Source: G963667855 sp963667855 (lineage in GTDB: Bacteria; Planctomycetota; Phycisphaerae; UBA1845). From it: 64,000 nucleotides of DNA. Under the pieces are notes generated by a model that was not told where the DNA came from, did not search any database, and worked only from the letters and a program-made list of their open reading frames with translations. The stretch covers positions 682,001 to 746,000 of the forward strand of contig CAXXKI010000004.1 of assembly GCA_963667855.2 (NCBI GenBank). Direction: 5' to 3'. Below, one piece after another: positions 36,492 through 44,804 of the stretch (within the stretch, counting starts at the first letter, position 1; each line of letters opens with the position of its first letter). Both the position numbers and the translations under genes were made by a program.

Positions 36492-36840
36492 AGACTGTTT
36501 CTGCCTGCTTAGCGGGCTTTTAGCCCGGGAAACTCAAATGATGCACGGTTGCGATATATCGCGTGTTACTCTTGGCACTACCCGGTAATGGTATAGATAA
36601 AGTTTACGGCTCTCACACTTTCGGGCTGGTGCGGTAACATCAATCTAAGTCTAGCATCGTTATACGTGGCTGACCAGCATGGGAGTTTTATAAACAGTGA
36701 TTATCAAGGCGATTACCGGCCAAAAGGCTTGCGTTCCAGGGTGAATATCCCTTCGATTCGAATGTTTAGTGGAGGCGTCTGTGGGAGTAATACTGATTGA
36801 CAAATGCGATTCGCGGGGAAAGTGGAATACAATGATATCA
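36492..36840. other. Intergenic region, no gene seen
   Basis: About 350 bases between the thioredoxin terminator and ricT on the same strand. It holds the ricT promoter region; no motif was resolved. Confidence 0.35.
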
Positions 36841-36841
36841 A

Positions 36842-36878
36842 AAACGCTCCTGCCGCTCGGTAAGCGGCAGGAGCGTTT
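36842..36878 (-). terminator. Perfect 16-bp terminator hairpin after thioredoxin
   Basis: AAACGCTCCTGCCGCT and AGCGGCAGGAGCGTTT pair without a mismatch around CGGTA. Read on the minus strand, the stem is followed by a T-run (TTTTT overlapping the stem end). It lies 30 bases after the thioredoxin stop. Confidence 0.92.
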
Positions 36879-36908
36879 ACCTGTCTCTCACGACGTTTGC
36901 GGGGCTGA

Positions 36909-37241
36909 TTAGCCCAAGCAGGCGTCGATAGCTTTGCGGTAGTCGTCTTCGCTGCGCAGGCCAACGAACTTGTCGACTATTTCACCCTTATTTAACAGGA
37001 TAACGGTGGGGATATTGCTGATACCAAACCTGGCAGAAACGTTTGGACAGCTATCAGTGTCCACTGTGCCGACAATGACTTTACCTTTGTAAGCCGAGGC
37101 CAGCGCATCGATCGTAGGAGCGAGTGCTTTGCACGGTCCACACCATTCCGCGTTGAAATCGACAAGTACCGGCATATCGCTCTGAAGAGCTTCCTGATCG
37201 AATGTTTCGTCCTGGAAAGCAACTGTATCTGGTCCGCCCAT
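36909..37241 (-). CDS. trxA: Thioredoxin
   Basis: 110 residues, single thioredoxin fold with the redox pair C34/C37 in 'AEWCGPCKAL' and the cis-Pro segment 'ISNIPTVILL'. Cytosolic disulfide reductant, presumably reduced by the TrxB at 53 kb. ATG 37241 has GAAGGGAA upstream. An isolated transcription unit with its own terminator. Confidence 0.94.
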   Translation of the reverse strand: MGGPDTVAFQDETFDQEALQSDMPVLVDFNAEWCGPCKALAPTIDALASAYKGKVIVGTVDTDSCPNVSARFGISNIPTVILLNKGEIVDKFVGLRSEDDYRKAIDACLG

Positions 37242-37423
37242 GTTAATTCCCTTCTTGACAGAGGTTATTACGCAATAGTTTGTTCAGGTGCCGACAGGAT
37301 CTTGTCGACAGCCGGTCCATGTTTCTTTTGTATGAATAAACCGAATGATCGGCAACTTGGGCGATTCTAGAGGGCTCAAATGTGAGGGTCAAGAAATGGT
37401 GCATTTTAGTGTAATAGTTAGTG

Positions 37424-38359
37424 TCAGTTTGAAGTTTCAAGTGGAGATTTCTCTTCTCCTTTAGGGCGAGATTTCCACCGACGGTGTATCCACAGGTATT
37501 GTTCAGGGGCCTTCCTGATCGAGGCTTCTATCGCGCTGGTGTATTCCTGCGTGATCCAACGCAAGGGATCGGTCTGTTTCTTCCATTGGTGGGGGTAGAT
37601 GATCTGTTGAACGCCGATTTCAAACTGAAACTTTTTTCCTATGCGTCGCGCGTAACCGATTATAACTGGCACCTCGCAGGTCATGGCTAACAGCCCGATC
37701 GATTTGTAGGTGGAGGCCTTGGCGCCGAAGAAGTCCACGAACATTCCCTTTCTTCCCGCGTTTTGATCGGCGATGAACCCGAGTGCTCCGCCCGCGTGGA
37801 GAATATCTTCTGAGTAATTCATAGCCCCCTTTTTGTCGATGAGACGCAAACCTCTCTTTCCTCGGTTTTCAACTACGTAGCGATTGAGATATTCATTATC
37901 CAACGGACGCATTATTGCCGCTACATCGAAGCCGAAAAGTGCCAATAAGTAACCGGCAAGTTCCCAGTTTCCATAGTGAGCGGTGAGCAGGATTGCTCCT
38001 TTTCCATCGAGCATTACCGAGAGGGCTTCTTTCATGTTCACCAGGCGAATGTAACGATTCCAGGTGTATTCGGTAATCAGATCGGGAGTGAAGATGAAAT
38101 CGATGGCGAACATGCACATTTGTTGCAGGGACTGCTTGGCCATTCTTTCTGTTTCTTCGGGTGAGAGTGCGTTGCCAAACGCCAGCTTAATGTGCTGGTA
38201 GGCGCGTTCTCTGTGCCTTGGCAAAACAATCCACCATATTCTGGCGAACAATCTGGCGGTGTGCATATTCCAATTGACCGGAAAGCAGCGAAGTAAGGCG
38301 ACAATAGTTCGCGCAGTCATATACAAAAGCCAGGCTTTAGTTCCATTCCCTCGTTTCAT
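37424..38359 (-). CDS. LpxL/HtrB-type late lipid A acyltransferase
   Basis: 311 residues of the lysophospholipid/lipid A acyltransferase (LpxL/LpxM) family. An N-terminal hydrophobic segment (about 10-28) anchors it at the inner membrane. The HX4E catalytic motif is H128-YGNW-E133 in 'LLTAHYGNWELAGY', followed by 'RPLDNEYLNRYVVENRGKRG' and 'GFIADQNAGRKGMFVDFFG'; the end has 'EQYLWIHRRWKSRP'. Adds a secondary acyl chain to lipid A or a related lipid, implying an LPS-type outer membrane. The exact acyl position is unknown. Confidence 0.9.
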   Translation of the reverse strand: MKRGNGTKAWLLYMTARTIVALLRCFPVNWNMHTARLFARIWWIVLPRHRERAYQHIKLAFGNALSPEETERMAKQSLQQMCMFAIDFIFTPDLITEYTWNRYIRLVNMKEALSVMLDGKGAILLTAHYGNWELAGYLLALFGFDVAAIMRPLDNEYLNRYVVENRGKRGLRLIDKKGAMNYSEDILHAGGALGFIADQNAGRKGMFVDFFGAKASTYKSIGLLAMTCEVPVIIGYARRIGKKFQFEIGVQQIIYPHQWKKQTDPLRWITQEYTSAIEASIRKAPEQYLWIHRRWKSRPKGEEKSPLETSN

Positions 38360-38457
38360 GGTACTCTATTCTACGAAGAAAAAAGGCAATGACGAGTGGC
38401 TGTCGAAAAACATCATCTGCCGATTCCATTGCTTACGATGTACGGAGAAAACTGTTG

Positions 38458-40236
38458 TTACTCCGTGAATTCGGACTCTTTTCGAGAGTTTTGTTGCAAC
38501 GGTCCGAACAGGTCGATTACGCTGGTACGCTGGAGCATGAATTTAGCGTTGATAGAATTCGTGCTGCAAAGCTTGTAAAGAGCGTGGGTAATCGTGGAGT
38601 AGTCAATAGCCAATCCGTGGACTTCGTTTTTGCTGTTTACCAGGGGATCGTCGCCGAGCATGTCGATTAATTCGGAGATTTCAAAACTGGTGTACAGCGG
38701 AGGGGATACCTGGTCGGCAAAGGCTGTACGGCGAATAAGTGTAAGTTGCTCAGCGTTTTCAGGAGCGTTTATCGTAACCATGCTGTTCGGAGATTGGTAA
38801 AAAACCGGAGGTATGGCATGAAAGCCTGAACCGATAAGCACTATTCTTGGCGACTTTGTTCTACGGACATAAACGATGTTGTCGGCTTTGGATGGAACTA
38901 TATCGAGTGATATTTTCCCATTGGCTATTTCTTTGCTCTCGATGATTCGGTCATTACGGGCTAGTAAAGCTTCGTATGTTTGGACCCTGATTCTGGGGTC
39001 GGGATCATTAAGAAGCTTTCGCAGGACAGCCGCGGCGCGAAAAGATTTTCGATTTCTTCCGAATTCCTCGATGGCGGTTGGGCGGAATGAACTGGTTGTA
39101 TCGTCAGCGAACTGTTCGAGTACTTCGACGGCAACATCATCGCCCATTCGGAATCCCGCTATCGCTGAATAGAAACGAACGTGAGGGAGTTCATGGGTGT
39201 AAAGTTTCTGAATAACCGGCAGAGTCTGGCGACCGATACCTTCCCAGGCAAGAGCAATATTGGCACCCGGTGCCGCTTTCTCTGTGATTTCCTGTGCCAA
39301 ATCCCTGGTTCTTTTGTCTTTGAAACCCTGGTAATCGGGTAAGTAAAGATGACGCATAATTGCCAGAAAATGGAAAGGGTCTTCCGTGAAATCTGCCGGT
39401 ACGCGAAGATTGATATAGGATGGCGAAGTCGCTTCCGCGATTTTCGACATCCCACCGAATCGCTCATTGATTGCCAGGGTTATTCTTCTGGCTTTCTGAT
39501 AGGACGGTTGAGTCAGAACCAGACGCAGTTTGCGGGATTCCGTGGCCGTACCTCCTCCTATTACGGTTCCCTGGCGAGGATTGCGTTTGGTTGCCGATTT
39601 ATTTTCGCCTGCAAATGGATTTATAAAGACCGGGCCATGAGCCGTTGCCAGGGCTTTGCCTTTTACGGACGTGGCGGCCGAGGTCTCTCGGTATATATAT
39701 AAGTTGCACGTGTAAAGCGTTCCGCCCTCCAGAGACGTTGTTTGTGTGGCCGGAAGAGCGGTTACAGTTACATCGAATGATTGACCGGCCGTGGCTGCCG
39801 CAGGAATTTCCCCTTCGATTATCACTACTGCCGTGTCGAGATCCGCGAGAAACTGTTCAGGAGTTATAACGGCCGGTTTGATTCCCGTGCCCGCGAACTC
39901 CTTTCGTTTATACATATCCTGAATCAGTTGGCTTCTGATTCTTCTTGGGCATTCCTTTGAACCGCTGGTACCCAGTCCCGCTACGACACCGTATCCTCTG
40001 ACCTTCATCTTGCGAAGCCCTTCCACCCAGCCTTGTTCTGCTATGGTGTCGCGGTAGGACAGGGACTTGGTCAGGTTGTCGATGTCCGCGTCAACGAAAC
40101 CGTCTTCCACATCCGGTTTCTGTTTTTTGGAGTTCCATACAAAGGTACCAAATCCACCTTCGCATCCGGTGATTGAAAGGATGAATAGCAAGCAAAGTGT
40201 GTTGAGAGCGATTTTATTCACGGATCGTGGCTCCAT
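38458..40236 (-). CDS. Lipoprotein with FlgI-like region and HEAT repeats
   Basis: 592 residues from ATG 40236. A lipoprotein signal ends at 'LSITGC'. Residues about 75-280 look like the flagellar P-ring protein FlgI: 'VRGYGVVAGLGTSGSKECP', 'SFDVTVTALPATQTTSLEGGTLYTC', 'GPVFINPF', 'RQGTVIGGG' and 'RLVLTQPSYQKARRITLAINERFG'. About 310-440 holds HEAT-like repeats ('RFYSAIAGFRMGDDVAVEVL', 'FRAAAVLRKLLNDPDPRIRVQTYEALLARND'). The last 150 residues are unassigned. No flagellar gene is nearby, so a flagellar role is doubtful; it may be a surface ring or scaffold protein. Confidence 0.7.
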   Translation of the reverse strand: MEPRSVNKIALNTLCLLFILSITGCEGGFGTFVWNSKKQKPDVEDGFVDADIDNLTKSLSYRDTIAEQGWVEGLRKMKVRGYGVVAGLGTSGSKECPRRIRSQLIQDMYKRKEFAGTGIKPAVITPEQFLADLDTAVVIIEGEIPAAATAGQSFDVTVTALPATQTTSLEGGTLYTCNLYIYRETSAATSVKGKALATAHGPVFINPFAGENKSATKRNPRQGTVIGGGTATESRKLRLVLTQPSYQKARRITLAINERFGGMSKIAEATSPSYINLRVPADFTEDPFHFLAIMRHLYLPDYQGFKDKRTRDLAQEITEKAAPGANIALAWEGIGRQTLPVIQKLYTHELPHVRFYSAIAGFRMGDDVAVEVLEQFADDTTSSFRPTAIEEFGRNRKSFRAAAVLRKLLNDPDPRIRVQTYEALLARNDRIIESKEIANGKISLDIVPSKADNIVYVRRTKSPRIVLIGSGFHAIPPVFYQSPNSMVTINAPENAEQLTLIRRTAFADQVSPPLYTSFEISELIDMLGDDPLVNSKNEVHGLAIDYSTITHALYKLCSTNSINAKFMLQRTSVIDLFGPLQQNSRKESEFTE

Positions 40237-41453
40237 CAGAGATTGAGCTAATTTGTGCGATACCTGGAAAACTGAACAGAGTCGCCAGGGCACGGCTTGA
40301 ACCGGGTAGATTATCCCAGGAGTGGGGATAGCGTCAACTTGATAGGTTCTCAATAAGCTTAGATTCTCGAAAACCAACGAAAACCGGGTAGCTGCTGAAA
40401 CGCCAGAAAGAAGGCACTCTGATACGGTTTGTTTTCGTTATTGCTATTGTCCGGTCGACAGGTAAGAATGCCGGGACGATTCCCTTTACTGGAATAAGCG
40501 GATTCCGGCACCATGAGGTTTATGGCGGAGGGGGCGGCTTGGACGCAGGCTGGGGGAAAGTTGAGTGTTGTTCGAGATGGTCGCCGTAGACTGCTAATCT
40601 CAGTTCTGTCGCATTCGGTTTTCGCGGATTATCTGCTTATTCGTGTGATGAGTTTGTAGGTGAGAATACTACCTTGTTTTTATTTATTATCGTCAATCAG
40701 GTCGTAGTGTCTGCGATCGAATGATGTTTCTGGTAGATATCCCAACTCGTCGCCTGGCGACCTCGGGCAATCCTGTTATTTACGGCTCAGCCGTAATAAC
40801 GGAAAAGAGAAGCAGGTCTCTGTACGAAGATTTTCTAAATATACTCACAGCCGGGGGCCAATTACAGTGTCTGGAATCCTCAATAGTATAACCTTGTTAT
40901 CGGACGGCAGTTCTAACTGCCTATTTCGTATCGTGGTTTTGTCTATCGGGAGATACGCGTAAAATCTGAATCAGTTTGAGAAGGTTTCCGCTTCATGCGC
41001 TGATAGGTGTGTTTTTGCCTGAATAGGATATTCGTTGTCCGTTACTTGCCCTGCTGTATGCCTGGTCGACGGGGGGGGCTTCCCAAAGGGGGATAGTCGG
41101 ATATCGGTCAGCAAGTGGAGAAATCGGCAGGATTTATAGTGTTTGCTGCGAAAGGTTAAAACCGGGAACGATTGTATTGTCTGTCTGTGGATACAAACTG
41201 GATACATGTCTTATTGGTCGGATATGCGATTAAGGGCGATATTGTTTGAAACGCATATTAGCCTGCCGTACAATGAATACACGTGTTGTGGTTATGGGAA
41301 ATGATTGTAGTTGAGCCGGAGTACGGATTGCGGGGAGTCTGTGTTTTTTCTAATGGCAGGTTAAATCGCTGGGGTAATTGATTATTCGGCTTGATGTCCT
41401 CCGCTGTGTTGTCGTTGTGGTTCTGGCTGTGAGGCTTACGAAAGGGGAAAAAA
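40237..41453. other. 1.2-kb region without a convincing gene
   Basis: Spacer between divergent genes. Two adjacent palindromic hairpins at 40749-40761 and 40775-40800 are listed separately. G-runs near 41068-41092 were noted. No protein-like frame was found. Confidence 0.45.
40749..40800. repeat. Paired hairpins
   Basis: GTCGCC-T-GGCGAC (40749-40761), then GTTATTTACGGCT/CAGCCGTAATAAC (40775-40800, one bulge), 13 bases apart. Likely a dispersed palindromic element; no T-run. Confidence 0.5.
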
Positions 41454-43853
41454 ATGCGTTTAGTTGTTTTAGTTTCGTTCTTTTTGGGAAGCTTTACGTG
41501 TTTTATACAGCCTGTTCGTGGTGAATTGCCCACTGAAAAAGAGATGACTCTTGTTTGTCAGAACTGGCTCAACCTTGTAGTACACGAACAGGGGAGTTGG
41601 GCGGGAGTTACTGATCCGGCAATTACCCGGTTTGAAGACGTTGTTTCAGGGGAAAGGCTCCTGGCTCGTTGTTATATAATCGAACCTCGTGGATATATCG
41701 TTGTTCCCAACCTTAAAGAGCTGTCACCTGTCAAAGCTTATTCGGATGAATGTGATTGGGATTTGCACGGCAACGGCGGTGCGCCTGTTTTGATACGCGA
41801 TGTGCTGGAGGACAGGCTGAACCGGTTTGTTGAGATATACGGTAGCATTGAAAAAAAACAGGATGAAAACAAACGTAATTGGTTTTCCAGAAATTGCCGC
41901 GAAAAATGGGAATACTTGTCGCAGCCGGAAGGGGAATTCCGAAGTCAACTGTTACGTAGTACGTCATCACTGAGATCGACCGGACCGTTGCTGAACACTT
42001 ACTGGCATCAAAACTATCCTTACAACAATAATTGTCCCATGGGCGACGGTTCTCGTTGCATAGTGGGTTGCGTTGCTACGGCGCTTGCTCAAGTTATGCG
42101 ATACCATGAATGGCCTCCTTATGGTAACGGCAGTTACAGTTACGATTGGGATGGCGATGATTCGTGTAATTTTGGCAGCGCAGCCGGGGCAGGGGAACTT
42201 ACCGCTTATTTCGGTACGCCTTATGACTGGGACAATATGCCCACAACTTGCTACTACGGATGCACTGCTGCCGAGAAAAACGCGTTGGCCAATTTGTGTT
42301 ATGATGTTGGAGTTGCCTGCGAAATGGATTACGGTGCGTGCAGTTCAGGAGCGTATATGGCTCGCGCTTTGCAGGTTCTGCCCGAATTTTTCTATTACGA
42401 CGACAGTATTGATTTGGAATACCGTTCCAGCCATTCGGCCAATTCCTGGTTTAACATGATTAAAACGGAAATCGACGCTGGTCGCCCCATGTTTTATACC
42501 CTCAGGATGCAGGGCGGTGGGCACGCGATCGTATGTGACGGGTGGAGGGAGACGGGGGGCCTGAACCAGTATCATATGAACTATGGCTGGGGAGGCGGAT
42601 CGACTGCCTGGTACACTGTCGACGACTTGAATGGGACGAACGATCCTTATCTGGAAGAACTGATTCGTCGAATCTTCCCTGCTGGTGATTGTAACGATAA
42701 TAAGATATTCGACTCGGAGGATATTTCTACCGGGTATTCACTGGATTGCCAGAATGACGGTGTACCCGACGAGTGTCAGATCGCGGGAAACGACTGTAAT
42801 GGAAATTCCATACCGGATGATTGCGAAACCGCGGGTTTGATAACTGTTCATCCTGCTGATCAATTTATTTGTCCTGGAGGTTCCGTATATTTCAGTTTGA
42901 CTGCGTCAGGGGCGACTTCCTATCAATGGTATAAAGACGGGGGAATTCTTTACAACGGTGGGCGAATTTCGGGAGTTAATACCGATGAATTGACTATTTC
43001 CGACTCTCTGGTCAGTGACGCGGGGGAATATACCTGCGTGGTGAATTTCGGCTGTCTGGAAGCTGAAAGTATTCCAGCTGCTTTAGTCGAAGTTGTGGAT
43101 TCTGTAATTGTACAGCAGCCGGCGCAGAACATTGTTGCATGTGCAGGCAATGCAGTACAACTGTCTTTTGAGGTTTCTGGGGTCGGATTGGATTACGTCT
43201 GGCAAAAAGACGGTGAAGCTTTGATTGATGATAGTAGAGTAACGGGCGCGAATTCCAGCACGCTTATGATTGCTGGTTTGCAATCTGATGATCAGGGGGA
43301 ATACCGTTGTCTGGTTAGCGATCCATGTGGTGAATCGCTGTTGTCCGATGAAAGCATAGTCTCGTTGGAAAGTGAGATTGTTGTTCAGCCCCAGGACACT
43401 TGTGCGGAAATCGGCGGCACCGCGAGGTTTACTGTCAGAGCATCCTGTGTTCCAGGACAGACTCTAAGCTACTACTGGCGTAAAGGCAGTACTTATCTTA
43501 CCGATGGGGGGGCGGTTTCCGGCAGTCATTCTGATACGCTTACGATAACAGGTGTAACTGGCGACGATGCCGGAATGTATAGAGTTACGATTCTTTCTCA
43601 GAATTGCGATCTTTTTAGTATGGAAGCATTTCTAACTATTGGGGGATGCCCAACTTGTTCCAGCTCACTGCTCGGTGATATGGATAATGACGGCGATTAT
43701 GATCTTGCCGATCTTCAAGGTTTCACTGCCTGCTATGGAACAAATGTTATCGCGGTGCCGGAATGTGTTTGTGCCAATATCGATGACGTTGATGATTATG
43801 TGAACAGCGATGATTGGCAGGTATTACAGATGCTTATGGTCGGTCCGCGGTAG
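41454..43853 (+). CDS. Secreted C10 (streptopain-type) cysteine protease with Ig-like modules
   Basis: 799 residues. A signal peptide (about 1-24) and a propeptide precede a C10 peptidase domain: Cys206 in 'IVGCVATALAQVMRYHEWP' and His357 in 'GGGHAIVCDGW', then 'MNYGWGGGSTAWY'. Next come 'DCNDNKI', 'DGVPDECQ' and 'DCNGNSIPDDCE' repeats, about three Ig-like domains ('YQWYKDGG', 'AGEYTCVV') from about 460 to 730, and a dockerin-like Asp-rich tail ('GDMDNDGDYDLADL'). The tail from about 415 on closely resembles that of the neighbouring protease at 44.8 kb. Predicted extracellular protein degrader. ATG 41454 has GAAAGGGGA. Confidence 0.88.
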   Translation: MRLVVLVSFFLGSFTCFIQPVRGELPTEKEMTLVCQNWLNLVVHEQGSWAGVTDPAITRFEDVVSGERLLARCYIIEPRGYIVVPNLKELSPVKAYSDECDWDLHGNGGAPVLIRDVLEDRLNRFVEIYGSIEKKQDENKRNWFSRNCREKWEYLSQPEGEFRSQLLRSTSSLRSTGPLLNTYWHQNYPYNNNCPMGDGSRCIVGCVATALAQVMRYHEWPPYGNGSYSYDWDGDDSCNFGSAAGAGELTAYFGTPYDWDNMPTTCYYGCTAAEKNALANLCYDVGVACEMDYGACSSGAYMARALQVLPEFFYYDDSIDLEYRSSHSANSWFNMIKTEIDAGRPMFYTLRMQGGGHAIVCDGWRETGGLNQYHMNYGWGGGSTAWYTVDDLNGTNDPYLEELIRRIFPAGDCNDNKIFDSEDISTGYSLDCQNDGVPDECQIAGNDCNGNSIPDDCETAGLITVHPADQFICPGGSVYFSLTASGATSYQWYKDGGILYNGGRISGVNTDELTISDSLVSDAGEYTCVVNFGCLEAESIPAALVEVVDSVIVQQPAQNIVACAGNAVQLSFEVSGVGLDYVWQKDGEALIDDSRVTGANSSTLMIAGLQSDDQGEYRCLVSDPCGESLLSDESIVSLESEIVVQPQDTCAEIGGTARFTVRASCVPGQTLSYYWRKGSTYLTDGGAVSGSHSDTLTITGVTGDDAGMYRVTILSQNCDLFSMEAFLTIGGCPTCSSSLLGDMDNDGDYDLADLQGFTACYGTNVIAVPECVCANIDDVDDYVNSDDWQVLQMLMVGPR

Positions 43854-44804
43854 TTTCAATTGACGTGGTTTGTGCTGGCATTAGAGCCGCGACTGGTTCA
43901 GCGAAAGGTTGAAGCAGGGACGGTGGTTATTCTCGCTGGCAATGCGGGCGGATTCTGCTGCTTGTTGTGTGTTGGGGTTTTGCCAATATCGGTAACGGTC
44001 GCATATGAACTTCGAATCAGCTGCAACTGTCATTATTTTGAGACTGTACCAGGTTCGCATTTGCAAAATCCCTAATATGGGATCGAGGCGGACATTCATG
44101 CGAATGCGGGAGGATGTTCATATCCTGTTCTGGTTATTAAGGTAGGGCGTCTCTCTCTTTTTGAATAATTCCAAGGGAGTTTTTACCTTGGAGCCGAGTA
44201 TTGTCACTTCTGGTTGTGAGGTCTTATAACTGTAGTCTTTAGTAGTAAATCGGCTAAATGGCGGTTAATCGTGCTTTTGTTATTGCATTCAGGTACTTGG
44301 ATCACACGTGGGAAACACTTTGGAAATAAACCGGGTGTTTCGCCTTGGGGAATATGTTTGTCTGCAGTTACCCCATTGTCTTAGGTCCTGTAATAGATTC
44401 GTTGAAATGCATGCTTCCATTCGCTAAACTTACGTTAAGGTCTTGGTATACATGATGTTTGGGATATTTTGAGGTATATATCTCTTTTACATTCAGGCTA
44501 CGTGGCGAAAGGGTCGCGTTCCGTTTTAGTGGCTGGGGTGCCATTGAAATTCCCAATAAAACCTCGTTCTGTTTATGAGACTTGAGCCTTGTTTGTGTGT
44601 AAGTTCATGTTGTTTTAACGCCGATACGCGTTATGTAGGGGCTTGGTATCCCCGTGACAGGGCGTTGGTGGTTGCAACCGTATCTGGGCGATTGATTTAC
44701 GGTCCTTGGGATAAAGTATGAATTCACAATAGTTTGGTTTATGGGCTATTGGCCCGGGAATACTGATAGTGCTTCGCGGGAGAGATTATATAGGAGATGG
44801 ATCG
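43854..44804. other. Intergenic region, no gene seen
   Basis: About 950 bases between the two large protease genes on the same strand. No reading frame, riboswitch or terminator was recognised, so each protease probably has its own promoter. Confidence 0.45.

Noticed and set aside
36713..36964. 83-codon frame crossing the thioredoxin terminator
   Set aside because: It runs through a strong terminator hairpin into trxA and resembles no protein.
44368..44556. Short leftward frame between the two proteases
   Set aside because: Isolated and unmatched, with no clear ribosome-binding site and no family features.
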